A stretch of 64,000 bases of DNA from Kingdonia uniflora (Eukaryota; Streptophyta; Magnoliopsida; Ranunculales; Circaeasteraceae): positions 3,162,001-3,226,000 of the forward strand of contig JACGCM010000779.1 of assembly GCA_014058105.1 (NCBI GenBank), given 5' to 3'. The notes beneath the pieces are model-generated. The model did no database searches. It was not told the DNA's origin and saw nothing but the letters and a program-made list of their open reading frames with translations. A program made the translations under genes and the position numbers. Below, one piece after another: positions 1 to 12,145 of this stretch (positions within the stretch are counted from its first letter, which is position 1; every line of letters starts with the position of its first letter).

Positions 1-2654
1 ACTTGTAGTTTCTACTAAAATAGCTTAAACTTCATTAATACTGAATACTGAGATTGCACCACCCTCTCCTTTTATAACCTAGGTTTCCCTAGTATCACTC
101 CTACTACAAGTCCTCTAACCTATCCAAAACTAACTAAAACTAAACTCTAAAGCAACTTCAACAGAGTAAATAAAATATAAGCTAAAATAGAGATCAAGAG
201 TTGGATGTGGTAAACAATCCATAGGCACGTGCCATATTATTTTCAGTTAAATTAATAGACCATAGTTTTTATCTCAAAGCGTGGGAAAAGCCTAATACCA
301 TTATCAAAATAAGGTTTTGTCACTCAAAAATACATTTTTCAACATTTTAAAGGGAACTGACTGGTGATGGTGAAACTTTATGTGCAGTCACAATGCTGTA
401 AACTTTTGTCCTCAGATTAATGTTACGCATGGATTTAAACTTCAGGGGGGTTAATATTAGCTCATATTGGAGTTAGCATTTCTTTGGTTACAAATTTGTA
501 GCAACTTCAGTGGCCGAGGAATACTATACTTTTTTTTTGGGTTATTCAAAAGTGTGTACTCCAAATCCAATGGGTAATTTCAAGTTACAACTCTAATTCT
601 TTTGAATAAATATCTTTAGAATGCATATATGTTTCAGAGGTTGAAAGTGTGTACTTGTACTGAACTCATAGTAAGATGGCCATTATGCTTCGAATTTAAA
701 CTTCCTGACCTTTTATGCACAGAGTGCTCAAATTAGCCTTTTGGCATCGATTTCGTTGTACGGCCAAAGACCATCCGGAGTTTCATCCCGTGTATCTTAA
801 TTTCGTGGCAGAGGTGCTACCCATAACCGAACCAATCGAGAAGGAGCTAGAGGCCATGACTCATAATACGAGCTATACGTATGCAAAATATTCAAGATTT
901 AGTCAGACGCTCCATTTGATGCTGTTTTATTGATCCTGCATTTGGAAATGGTACTTTTCTTTGCTCTCATATCTTTTTCTTTTTTGCCATGATTTTGGCA
1001 AAGAAAAGCCGCAGACAATGTCGCGACATATCTAGTATAGTACTAATACTTATTAGACTCGTTATCGGGTCGATCGCTACTTGAATGAAACTCAAGAACA
1101 AGAGCAGCTACAATAGGCAAACAGAGTTTACAAAATAAGATGTAAACTTTTGCTTAACTTTCAGAAAAACGAAACACTTTGTGAAAGGCAACGGAGTAGA
1201 AAGTAATAGAATAGATGTCGAAACAGGGAGTTTCACAATATCTGAAGCATATAAGTACTTATCCGCCCCCAGGTAAACTACTAGAAATGTGCTCGCTATA
1301 AAGAGACTTCACGCTATGAAGAAGGGATCTTTGTCTCTTTTGGATTACTTTTATGTCTCTGGAAGTCCCCCCCCCTAAATCCGCCCCTAGGTACAACCAT
1401 TACCCGAAAGGTGGAAACCAAGCGGTGGATAACCAAATAACACCATGGACAAAATAGAGGCATAAGATTAATGGTGAGCCACATGATCCAACGACAAATA
1501 GTAATAAAAGCAGCAAGCTCATTAGAATCTTATTTTCTTTCGTAGATCTCCTTGCCCACTCACTTTGCTTTCAATCTCCATATATAGTTGGATCACAGCT
1601 GACACGGCATTTCAATGGTGTGTGTATTGTACTGGCTGTTGTGGAACATGGAAGACTAAGGCCATCTTTGTTTTTGTTATTTTTTTGGAGTGAGAAGGGG
1701 CAAGTGTTGGGAAAATTCAAAAATTAAAGAACTAATCTTCACCAAAAGAAAACAATTACCGAACCAAGCAAGGAGGCGCGCAAGCGCTTCTTGAAGATAG
1801 TCGAAGCCTCTCCAAAGGTGCAAGAGAACTTAGCAGCACTATCTCCAGGATTCAACCAAGCTAGACCCGTTCTATCACTATGTGCTTGCACTGCACAGAG
1901 TGATCAAGTTTGTTTCACCTTTACTCATTGCCCAAATAAAATGAAAAAAAAAAAATTGAGAAAGAAAAAGAACTATTTGTTTTTCTCTGTATCTTTCTCA
2001 AATAAGAGAACTCTATAAATAAGAGTCTAAAAACTGTCCAGTTCTTAAACTGTTTAATTAATACATAAGTATTAATAAGTCACACTTAAACCCCAATAAA
2101 GATATAACCAGTTACAGGACTCTAACAGACATAGAAGTCCAAGTGCTAAGTGCGCCTAATAAAACGCCAAAAAAACCTAAATACGCCTCAAACGCCCATT
2201 CGCCCACGCGCGCGCGCGCGCGAGTCGCGCTCGATGCGAAGCATCTCGCTATAGTGCACACACTCCTAGAGTAGATTTTAAATTCAACTAAGCAATAGAG
2301 ATATAAAAACTAATAAAATTACATTTTATTTCCAATGTGGGATAAAGCATTTTAAAGCCATATTTTATAGTTAAAACAAATCCAACAATAAGAAGAGGGG
2401 AGAAGAACATAGAAGATTGAGGTTAGAAGTTGTGAGGTTAGAAGATTGAAAAAAACTTGTGTGTGTTTGGCTGAAGGATAGAAGTTCTACTTAAAATTTA
2501 AGTTTCTTCATAAAAACACCAAAAACATATGCAAACCATATTTTCCTCTCTAATTCATCATATATTAACCACAAAATACTAAATAATGCCTAATAACATA
2601 CAATAGATAGCTATCAATAGAGAGTATCAAGGTTGTTCCAAAATAGGTACCAAA
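1..2654. other. Unassigned DNA left of the CACTA element
   Basis: I recognise no gene here. A 72-codon open frame at 715-933 (plus) has no family motif that I know. The block around 50-120 resembles the block around 18655-18730: both have a run reading ccaccctctcct followed by a cctag motif. On the minus strand this looks like a TATA-bearing LTR promoter, so both could be fragments of one old LTR family. A perfect (CG)8 run lies at 2207-2222. The rest is AT-rich with short homopolymers. Confidence 0.5.
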
Positions 2655-2665
2655 CACTACTAGAA
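2655..2665 (+). repeat. CACTA left terminal inverted repeat
   Basis: CACTACTAGAA. It is the perfect inverse of the right terminus and is preceded by AAA. Confidence 0.85.
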
Positions 2666-3465
2666 AATGGGCCAACGGCCATGGTCTATATTAATTTTAG
2701 CCACAGTGACAACAACGGTTAAATGCCAAAACCTAAACCATGGTCAAACCCTAGAATTTGTGGTTAAAGATATAAAGCAATAACCCGTTCGTAACTATTA
2801 TTCATGTTTGTGGCCAAAACCGTGGCTAAATTTTTTTGAAACGCAGGATTCAATTTTTTTTCCGGCATTTAGAAGCTCAGACTTTTTGTTTTCGAACTCT
2901 AAGTAGTTTTAAGGGTTTCGAATTTCTAAAAACCTAAAGAGCAGTGCAAATTCTCCACGAAAATCTTCTATAATCCCTCTCCCTCTCAAAATCGCAAATC
3001 TCACAGAGGTAGGTCTAAATGTTTTGATTGATTGATGAGAGCGAAGGCATCTATCTCTTTTTTTTTCTTTTTTTTTTCTCTCTCGGCCAAAGCTCTAAAA
3101 GCATCTCTCTTTTCTCGAAATTGATTTTCTTGGGTGAACTCATAGGGTTAATTGAGGCCAAGAATTTTCAAACCAAAATTGAATCCTTCAAGTTCTAGGT
3201 AATTATATTTGGGTATTTATTTTTGATTTGGGTTCTTTCAAATTTGTTATGGTTGTAATGCTGTATAATTTTGCTTTCGGTGTTCCTTAATTTTTTATCA
3301 TGTTTCTCTCAAATTATTCCTGATCATGTGTTTGATGTGGGTTCTCAATTGGTGGCTGTAGTTAGGGGTTTTATGAATTTGCTTTAGGTGTTCTTAAATT
3401 TTTTTTTTGCTGATGTAAGGAATTTGTTAGGACTACAAATGATGGGTTTCTCTCATATCAAGTGC
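2666..3465. other. Left subterminal and leader-like part of the CACTA element
   Basis: Bases 2666-2835 carry several GTGGCCA, CCATGGTC and GTGGCTAAA-like motifs of the kind that binds the regulatory protein in CACTA elements; GTGGCTAAA recurs inverted near the right end. From about 2900 the sequence looks like a gene leader: a pyrimidine-rich stretch, then a GTAGGT donor-like site near 3008, then poly-T. No coding frame is visible before the copia LTR starts at 3466. Confidence 0.45.
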
Positions 3466-4677
3466 TGTTGGAATTTTTCAAAAATTGTACCTCATTTTGA
3501 GCCTTGAACCCATAACGTCTTGGTTATCTATTTTATCTGACTCTTAAACTATAACCTAAAGTTTAGTCCCACATTATTGATAAAAAATAGAGGAACTAAA
3601 CATATAAGGTAGTGCCCATGTGATATGTGTGCAACATGTGACATAGAGAGAGTGTATTGGTGTGTGAGTGTGTGAGGGGATTTTATACCTTATACACACT
3701 TGGACCTCTCTCAGGAGGCCCAGTAGGTTGGGCCGACGCAGGCTCGGACTTGGGCTTGGGATTGGGATTGGGCAATTGGCTCTTATGGCTCAGGAGGCCT
3801 TGGGGGCCCTTTGGGCTTGGGCTTGGCTTACCCGAATCTTTTAAACAAAAGTTTCATTGGGCTTGGGCGAGACATATTTCCTTAGTCTTTGGTCTTCACA
3901 TTCTTCTCTCCACTACTATAAAAGACCTAATCTTCTGGGATACGTCCCATACGATTTGAATAGAGAGATTCGTTGGCAAATCTCTCTCTATAAATATAAT
4001 TTTTGCCACCTTCTAAAGATAACACAGAGAACCAGTTTTCATCTTTTACTCTTTGCGTTAAAACTCTTTCCCTCTCATTCGATTTGTACGGTTTACCTGA
4101 GGTGCGATTACTGTTGTTACTGTACGTAAAATTCCAGTACGAAGCTACCGTATATGCTCGTTGTATCTAGGGTGGCCATTTACCTGTACCCGAGGTAGGT
4201 CAAAATACTCTTTAGATAGAGTGTGACCCACGCTTCGATCTGTTACTATTTGTTGTCCATTTCGTTGATGGAGTTGTTATTGTTCCTTACCAGAGTATAA
4301 CCTGTTGCTACTGTTTACAACTCATTTCTTCCTACTGCCTATAAATACGCTGAGTTCTTCCTACCTTATTGTTGGTGCTGTATACTACCACTACAAATCA
4401 GATCTACTGTTGTTGTTTGGCATTTGCTGTTAACTCGTTACATCACTGCTGTTACTGCCGTTATTAGCTGTAACAAAAACTTGGCTGATATTAGTTGTTG
4501 TTTCTGCCTGTTTGCGTTTCAACTGCTGCTGCCTATAACTCAGTTGTTACTGCTACCTATTTATGTGTTGCTATTGTTTCTAAAATACATAGAGCTGATT
4601 TCCATAGTTGTGCTATCTTTCTTTGTTCAACAGTTCTCAGAATGCGAATAACAGGTTTATAAGCTTTATTTTCTACA
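3466..4677 (+). repeat. 5' LTR of the copia element
   Basis: It starts TGTTGGAATTTTTC and ends near TTTTCTACA. The copy at 9242 matches throughout, including the run through GTGTGTGAGTGTGTGAGGGG. TATA-like motifs occur at 3917-3924 (TATAAAAG) and 3989-3996 (TATAAATA). The right boundary could be off by several bases because the expected TGGTATCAGAGC-type primer site is absent. Confidence 0.75.
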
Positions 4678-4705
4678 ATTTTAAAGAATATTTTTTATCT
4701 CTTAT

Positions 4706-5640
4706 ATGGCTCTTTCTTCTGAAGTGTTGAAGTTTGATTCCAAAAACCTTCTATGTTTGATGGTCCAACTTCAAGAGGTAGAAGAACAAAATATTCTTTT
4801 ATCTCATACTTAAGGAAGTTGCATATGTTTTGGAACAAGAATGCCCTGCTGAACCTCCCGTTCCCGTACCTGCTGTAGACCCTGATCTTATTCTAAACGA
4901 ATATGACAAAATCTTAGAGACTATTTCAAACTGAACTGAGACTAATTTAAAATGCTGCAATTTCATTCATAATGGTTTAGCGGACGAACTGTACGATTAC
5001 TACCTACAGCCTGAATCTACAAAGACTGTTTGGGATGCATTATAGAAGAAGTATGATATGGAAGAGGCAGGCCCTAAAAAGTTTGATGTAAGCCAAGATC
5101 TCAAGTTCAATATGGTCGACGATAATTTGGTAATTTCCCAATCACATGAGTTACAAAAAATTGCGCATGAGATCGTATCCGAAGGGATACCTCTTGATGA
5201 ATAATTTTAGGTTGCCGTGATGATTAACAAATTAACGCCGAATTTGAAAGACTTTAAAAATTTATTGCGATACAAGTCAAAGGAACTTATCATGGAGAAC
5301 TTGATTACTCGTCTGAGGGTTGAAAAAGAATCTAGAAAACAAGACCTAAAAGAGGAAATCCTTTTGGTTCAAGCCAAAGGGAAGATCCATCTGAAACCTA
5401 AAGGGAAACCTTTTAAGGCTAAGAATGGTGGTAATCAGAACAATCATCCTAATAGTGGTAATCCGAATAACCGTCAGAATTATGGACACCAGAATTCTAA
5501 TAAGGGAACGAACCAGCAAGCCCCACCATATAGCGGAACAGGTTCTATTATGTGCTTCAACTGTAAAAAGCCTGGACACATATCTAAAAACTGCCAGAAC
5601 CGCAAACTTTTTGCTCTAGCTAACATTATCGAAGAGCCCT
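4706..5640 (+). pseudogene. copia gag (UBN2-type) with zinc knuckle, broken
   Basis: The frame opens at the ATG at 4706, about 29 bases after the LTR, and is soon broken by a stop and a frameshift. Clear gag-like sequence resumes and becomes fully open from 5217. The C-terminal half is a basic, Asn/Gly/Gln-rich linker followed by a CCHC zinc knuckle (C-x2-C-x4-H-x4-C, 5553-5594), the nucleic-acid binding site of the nucleocapsid. In-frame stops earlier in gag (for example after ETISN and before the NKLTPNL segment) mark it as a pseudogene. Gag would normally form the cytoplasmic virus-like particle. Confidence 0.75.
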
Positions 5641-5669
5641 TAGTGGCTATGATCACAAAGATCAACATG

Positions 5670-6790
5670 GTCGGTAGAACCGACGGGTGGTGGGCTGGTT
5701 CGTGCGCTTCTAGGTATGTATGCTATGAACATAATTGGTTCAAGACCTACAAGGAAACTAGATGCTACTTGGGGATTCCCATTCCACCAAAGTGCTAGGC
5801 ACTGGAGATGTTGAACTGGTATTTACCTCTGGAAGGATAGTGACTCTAAAGGATGTGATGTACACTCCTGAAATGAGGAAAAATCTTGTTTCTGGCTATC
5901 TTCTCAACAAGGCAGGATTTCAGCAGACCATTGGGTCTGATCTGTACATTTTGACTAAGGGTAAGGCTTTTATGGGAAGGGGTTTTGCTTGTAATGGAAT
6001 GTTCAAGATGAGTATTGAAATGAATTAATCTTCTTCTGCTTACTTATTATCATCTTTTAATATTTGGCACTCTAGACTATGTCTTGCTAATAAGAAGTTA
6101 GTACATAATATGAGTAAACTTGCCATGATCCCTAAAGTAGATTTAAATGATTTTGATAAATGTCAATCTTGTAGTTAAGCTAAGATTACTAAAACCTCAC
6201 ATAAAAGTATTATGAGAGAATCACAACTTTTGGACTTAGTACACTCTGACATTTATGGAATGGATAGAGCACTCACTCGAAAAGGTAAAAGATATTTTAT
6301 AACTATTATAGATGATCATTCTAACTATACTCATGTTTACCTGATGTGTTACAAAAGTGAAGCTATAGATATGTTCAGGACATATGTAACAAAGGTTAAA
6401 AATTACTTTGATAGAAGCATTTAAAGATTTCGTAGTGATAGAGGCACAGAGTATGATTCACATGAATTTCAAAACTTGTATGAATCCTTATGGATTATAC
6501 ATGAAACTACTACTCCTTATTCTCCAGAATCTAATGGTAAAGCTAAATGCAAAAATAGAACTTACACTGAATTGATAATTGCTATATTACTTAGTTCTGG
6601 ATCACATAAATCTTAATGGGGTGAAGCATTATTATCCGTTTGCCATGTTTTAAACTGTATTCCTCATATCACATCTAAATTCTCACCTTATGAAATTTGG
6701 AGAAAAAGAAAACCTAATGTTAGCCATTTTAAGGTTTGGGGTTGTTTAGCCTATGTTCTTAAACCTGATCCAAAACAAATAAACTAGCTA
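5670..6790 (+). pseudogene. copia protease and integrase, broken
   Basis: The protease begins with the WWADSGAS-like signature typical of plant copia, but reads GWWAGSCAS, so the catalytic Asp and the Gly of DSG are both changed. A frameshift follows near 5760. The integrase zinc-binding start (LWHSRL ... CQSC) lies at about 6064-6175 and the core at 6209-6660 (frame open 6212-6424). Two core acidic residues remain (HSDIYG and SDRGTEY). The third is lost: the usual NGVAERKNR motif reads NGKAKCKNR, with Lys in place of catalytic Glu. Further stops occur near 6175, 6421, 6615 and 6785. Confidence 0.8.
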
Positions 6791-7129
6791 GTTGAACTTT
6801 AGAATGTGTTTTCATTGGTTATGCTATTAACTGTAAAGCTTACAAGTTTCTTGATATTAAGGATAACGTTATCATTGAATTACTTGATCTTGATTTCTTT
6901 GAGGATAAGTTTCCCTACTTACTAAGGGACAGTGGGGGTAGTAGTGGGGGTTCTCAACCTTCAATATCTTCGACCCCTAATGTACCGGAAGTAAAAATTC
7001 TTAAAACTGTTAATTCTCATGATACAGACCCAGAACTTCGTAGAGGTAAACGTTTAAAGATTGCTAAGGATTTTGGTAATGAATATGTTGTACATACCTT
7101 AAAATCTAACCCCAATACAATCAGGGAAG

Positions 7130-8623
7130 CGTTAACCTCAAGTGACGTTGATTTGTCGCAAGAGGCCATTGATGATGAAATGGATTATCTTACTACAAAT
7201 TAAACTTGGGATTTAGTTAACCTACCTCCTGGTAGTCGTTCTATTAGGTGTAAATGGATATTTAAAAAGAAACTTAAACCAGATGGTTCTATAGATAAAT
7301 ATAAGGCAAGACTTATAGGAAAGGGATATGTGCAAAAGGAAAATATTGATTTCTTCGACACATATTCCCCAGTTACTCATGTTTCAACCATTAGAGTATT
7401 ATTGGCCGTTGCTGCCGTGTACGATTTAATAATTCACCAAATGGATGTAAATGTTGTATTTTGAAATGGAGAACTTGACGAGGAATTATAAATGGATAAG
7501 CTTGAAGGCTTTGAGATACCGGGTGAGGAACACAAAGTCTGCAAGCTGAACATGACCTTATACCGTTTAAAGCAAGCTCCAAAATAGTGGCACGACAGGA
7601 TCGACCAATTACTTCTTTTAAATGGTTTTAAGATTAACATTGTTGATAAATGCCTATATTATAAAGTATCTGGTGAAAGTTGTATTATGATATGTCTATA
7701 TGTTGATGATCTACTTATTTTTGGTTCTATACTTGATATTATTTCAGAAACCAAAAACATACTTAATAACAATTTTAATATAAAGGACCTAGGTGAGGGT
7801 AGTGTAAATTTAGGCATGAAGATCACACGCACATACACTGGTATTACTCTTGATCAGTCTCATTAAATTGAGAAGATCTTGATGAAGTACAAATATTTTG
7901 ATCGTAGACCTGCTTGTACTCCTTGTAATCCATAAGTTAAACTTTTAAAGAACTTGGGGGAGGCAGTTAGACAGAAAGAATAGGCAAGTATTATTGGTTG
8001 CCTTTGTTATGCTACGGACTGTACTAGACCTGGTATAGCTTATGCTGTAGAGGATTTTTGTAGATTCACAAGTAAACCAGGTTTGGCATACTGGGGTGGT
8101 ATTGATCGAGTTATGCGGTACCTGAAAAAGGACCATGAACTTGGATTTACACTATCAGAAGTTTCCCGCGGTCCTTGACGGATTTAGCGATACAAACTTG
8201 AACTCATTTTTAGATGATTCCAAAACCACTAGCGGATACGTGTTTAGTTTAGCTGGCGGGTCAGTTTCTTGGAGATCTAATAAATAAACGATTCTAGTTC
8301 AGTTGACTATAGAGTCTGAGTTAGTAGCACTAGCTGTCGCTAGTGAGGATGCAAGTTGGTTAAAATACCTCTTAACTTATATTCTTTTATGGAGTAGGCC
8401 TATACCGCCGATTCTGATCTACTCGGATAGTACTGCTGTGATAGCCAGAGTAGGGAACAATTATTATAATGGTAAGAAGTTAGCGATACATCGCAAGAAT
8501 AGTACGATGAGAGGTTATCTCATGCCTAGTACTGTTATAATAGATTTTGTAAGATCGAAAAAAAAGTTGGCCGATCCTTTGACAAAAGGACTGTCTCGTG
8601 ATAAATTTGGAGTACATCCTTAA
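7130..8623 (+). pseudogene. copia reverse transcriptase and RNase H, broken
   Basis: The RT start has the conserved WDLVNLPPG and CKWIFKKK motifs (about 7208-7270), then KARLIGKGY, and the active-site box CLYVDDLL at about 7693-7716 with both Asp residues kept. The connection shows ATDCTRPGIAYAV. RNase H follows: the TSGYVF, SWRSNK, IESELVALAVASEDASWL and YSDSTA motifs (about 8229-8440), ending at DPLTKGLSRDKFG and the stop at 8623. Stops interrupt RT at several places (about 7201, 7464, 7490, 7587, 7866) and the part around 8160-8220 is frameshifted. It would copy element RNA into DNA inside particles. Confidence 0.85.
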
Positions 8624-9227
8624 GGATGGTACTAAAGCTTATTATAGAAGCACAAGTGGTGGGAACCCAACCTAAATGACTGGAGACCCCAAGAAATTGG
8701 TTCAATGGAAAAAACAAATCATTGTGATATTGAATCATACAACTAGGAGCTTGTTACTCCAGAGTTAATCTCATTGTACATAATGTATATTTGCATGCTA
8801 TCTTGCAGCGACTGTGAGGCTAAGTTTCTTAAACTCTTAATGATTTCTGTATCTCATTCTTGAGTGGGGTGTCTAGCTACAAGAACATTCTTAATAGACT
8901 CACCATGGTGATTGTGAAAGGGCATCTACTTCCTATGAGAATTAGGCTAAATTCTCTAAAGCCTTCACATATATTGGGATTAAGCACATGGCCGAAAAGT
9001 ACTGGCATTTAGATCTTGCACCTGGTAGGGTTGCATGTAGTTTTCCTCACTGTATAAAAATGAATAATGAGTTCATTACTCTAATCACTTATTATTCTTA
9101 TACGTTTAAGATTGTCTACTACGTAAAGGTTCAAGTCTAAAGGACACCTTTACTTAAGTACATCTCCATATATCGAAAGTGTAATCTTGCTTTTCTTCTC
9201 ATTCATCTATCCTTTTTGGAAGTTCTT
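8624..9227 (+). other. copia 3' untranslated segment
   Basis: About 0.6 kb between the pol stop and the polypurine tract. I see no gene in it. It is AT-rich and has the usual position of a copia 3' untranslated region. Confidence 0.5.
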
Positions 9228-9241
9228 TAAAAGTGGGGGAT
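9228..9241 (+). other. Polypurine tract of the copia element
   Basis: AAAAGTGGGGGA lies directly upstream of the 3' LTR (TGCTGGAA at 9242). This is the usual place for the RNase H-resistant primer for plus-strand DNA. Confidence 0.7.
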
Positions 9242-10433
9242 TGCTGGAATTTTTCAAAACTTGTACCTCATTTTGAGCCTTGAACCCATGACCTCTTGCT
9301 CAGCTATTTTATGTGACTCCTAAACTATAACCTAAAGTTTATTCCCACATTGTTTATAAACAATAGATGAACTAAACATATAAGGTAGTGCACATGGGAC
9401 ATGTATGTAACATGTGACATAGAGTGAGTGTATAGGTGTGTGAGTGTGTGAGGGGATTTAATACCCTATATACACTTGGACCTCTCTCCGGCGGCCTGGT
9501 AAGTCAGGCCAGCGCGGGCCTTTTGGGCTTGGGCTTAGCTCAACCTAATATTTTTAACAAATGCTTCATTAGGCTTGGGTTTGTCATATTTCCTTAGTCT
9601 TTGGTCTTTACATTCTTCTCTCCACTACTATAGGCGACCTAATCTTCTGGGACACATCCCACACAATTTGAATAGAGAGAGAACCATTGGAAAGCCTCTC
9701 TCTATAAATATAATTGCTACCACCTTCTAAAAATAATACAGAGAACTAGTTTTCATCTCTTACTCTTTGTGTTAAAACTCTTTCTCTTTCATTCAATTTG
9801 TACGGTTTACCTGAGGTGTGATTACTGTTGTTACTACATGTAGACTTCCAGTATGAAGCTACCATATATGCTGGATGTATCCTGGGAAAGATCAGACCAT
9901 TTACCTGTACCCGTGGTAGGTCGAAATACTCTTTAAAGAGAGTGTGACCCACACCTTGAGCTGTTACTATTTGTTATTTGTTTCATTGCCAGAACTGTTG
10001 CTATTCCTTACCAGAGTATAACATATTGCTACTATTTACAACTCAGTTCTTCCTACTGCCTATAAATGCGCTGAGTTCCTCCTATGGCCTATTTGTTGGT
10101 ACTGTATACTACCACTACAAATCAGACCTATTGTTGTTATTTGGCATTTATTGTTAACTCGTTACATCGCTGCTATTACTGCCGTTATTAGCTGTAACGA
10201 AAACATGGTTAGTGTTTGTTGCTACTACCTATAAACTTCCTGTAACTCAGTTGCTGATGCTGTCTGTTTACGTTTCAACTGCTATTGCCTGTAACTCAGT
10301 TGTTGTTGCTGCCTGTTTATGTTTTGCTGTTATTTCTGAAAGACATAGAGTTGATTACCACAGTTGTGCTAATTTTCTTTGTTCTACAGTTCTGGGAAAG
10401 CGAATAACAGGTTCTTAAACTTTATTTTCTATA
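9242..10433 (+). repeat. 3' LTR of the copia element
   Basis: It aligns with the 5' LTR along its whole length with scattered substitutions and small indels, for example shortening near 9510-9535. Divergence is plainly more than a few percent by eye, so the insertion is not recent. The right end near TTTTCTATA is approximate. Confidence 0.75.
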
Positions 10434-12145
10434 ACTGTTAATTTAGAAGCCTCTAATTCTTGAATTTTAAGAATTTATGAATTAGTAAATTGTTGAATGG
10501 GGCCCCTAAGATTAGGATCCTAAGTTTAAGGGTACCCAAAGTTAGGAATCTAGAATGCAGGATATGAACCTATGAGCTAATCCTGGAAATTAGGTACCCC
10601 AAATACTACAGATTTTTCCCATAGGTTATTTTGTATAGTCTGGGTTTCCTAAGGATTATAAAGTTATGGTTTCTTAATTATTTGCTAACGTAGGGGTACG
10701 CATTTTTGCAAAGTGCATGCTAGGGTATGATAATAGGTAAATGTAGGTATCAAAAATGTGTATTTTTAGGCAAAATATTAGTGTAAACTCATTTCATTTT
10801 TTTCTTACATTTTTTTTCACTTTTTCTCAAAAATGCACTTTCTCGTGGTGGGAAGTAGCCTTGTTTTTTCTTGCTCCTTTCCTGCTATTTACTCTACTGG
10901 AATGTGGTTATTTAGAGCTATTTGCAAAGTGAGTTAAATGTGTTTTTTCTTGTTTTTCTAGCTTTTTCTTGTTATTTTTTTAAAAGGTGTTTCCATAATT
11001 TTTTATTAGTTGAAGTGAAGGTTCTTAAAAGCTTCCTTTTATAAAAGTGGTAGTAGTTAGTTAATTTGTAGGATTAATGGTATGACTATTTAAGCTTAAA
11101 CAAAGGCTTGCTAAATGATTTAAGATGAGATCCTCCCTATTTTGATCAATCGCTCAACAGGTATGTAATGAGCTTTTTTGGGCAGTTTAGAACTAGAGTC
11201 AAAAGTTGCGAAAAAGTGGGGTTTAGTTCTCGAAGACAAAGTATGTTGCTTAAACTTCCCCTTTTATTAACAGACCCCCGCTTATGACTGCCTTAGGAAA
11301 TTGGAGTTTGTTAATCTCAGGTGCTCCTCATCCTTACTAGAAAGCCTATACCGCAAGCATACCTCCACTTATGACTAAATTGGCAGGAGTTTGTCAATCT
11401 CGTACGCTCCTCACTATAAAGCCTATGACTGCCCCGGGGCTACAGTATCCGCATCAAAATGTTAGGAAGATAAGGGAGGTCTTCAGGCTCTACAGTCACT
11501 TGGGCTCAATACCCATAGGTGCACAAATAGCAAGCAACGTCCTAATTTCTACCCCTTTATCTAATTTTCAAAGGAGTCGTCGTGGTGCTTCCTATGCTAC
11601 CGATTGCATGAATAGAAAGGGTAGGTTTTCCTCAATGCCTTCTCGTTGGAATTATTTTTCTTACCACTTTTCCTCAATGCCTTCTCGTTAGACTTCTTTG
11701 TCTTACCAGGTAGCGCGCTCAGGTAGATTGCCCATGTCTTTCGAGGCAGATTAGGCAGATTCCCTTATGTATTTCCCTGGGGATTCCATATCTTTATTTC
11801 TAAGCTTTCTGAGATAAACTAGTCATACGACCTACATTCAACTTGCGTACGGAAAAAAGTTGTAGTAGTCAACCTCATCCGATGCCCACAAAGATAAAGA
11901 CCTCTCTGCGATAAAGATTATGGAGAATGAAAGTCCTGTTGGCTAAAGAGTCCTCTCAGTCCTGTGTTTCACTATGCTGATTAAGAAGAACTATGGGCAA
12001 AAGAGTCCCCTTCTTTTGGGAGACAAAAGGGGACATGTGAAGACGGACTTTGTTCCTGTGCTCTTTCCTTTCTGACAGCTAAGAGAGAGAAAAGGGGGTA
12101 GTTTACTCCTTAGTCGGGTCACTTTTCTATTGAGATGGTGGCACG
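10434..12145. other. CACTA interior between the two retrotransposons; possible organelle-derived DNA
   Basis: No recognisable coding region. Bases 11280-11430 contain an imperfect tandem pair of about 86 bp (CTTATGACT...CTCCTCA...AAAGCCTAT). Bases 11627-11690 contain a 41-bp-spaced direct repeat, TTTCCTCAATGCCTTCTCGTT twice. Composition changes at about 11130: the GC level is more balanced and G/C runs and AAAGAGTCC-like motifs appear, reminiscent of plant mitochondrial spacer DNA. A 106-codon frame at 11371-11691 spans these repeats and resembles no protein I know. Confidence 0.35.

Larger units (their letters stand above)
3466..10433 (+). mobile_element. Ty1/copia LTR retrotransposon, plus strand, decayed
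   Basis: Two direct LTR copies (3466 to about 4677 and 9242 to about 10433) flank a copia-order coding region: gag with zinc knuckle, protease, integrase, then reverse transcriptase/RNase H. Integrase before RT identifies Ty1/copia. A purine tract precedes the 3' LTR. Every domain contains stops or frameshifts, and several catalytic residues are lost, so the copy is dead. The 3' LTR boundary is approximate: I could not find a clear primer binding site or a target duplication (AGTGC lies left of the 5' LTR). It sits inside the CACTA element. Confidence 0.85.

Noticed and set aside
715..933. A 72-codon frame as a host gene exon
   Set aside because: Protein-like in composition, but I recognise no family and see no convincing splice borders; left as unassigned.
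2207..2222. CG dinucleotide run as a regulatory CpG island
   Set aside because: It is an eight-unit microsatellite without a surrounding CpG-rich region.
11371..11691. A 106-codon plus-strand frame as a gene
   Set aside because: It runs over internal direct repeats, has no known motif and lies in DNA that looks non-coding.
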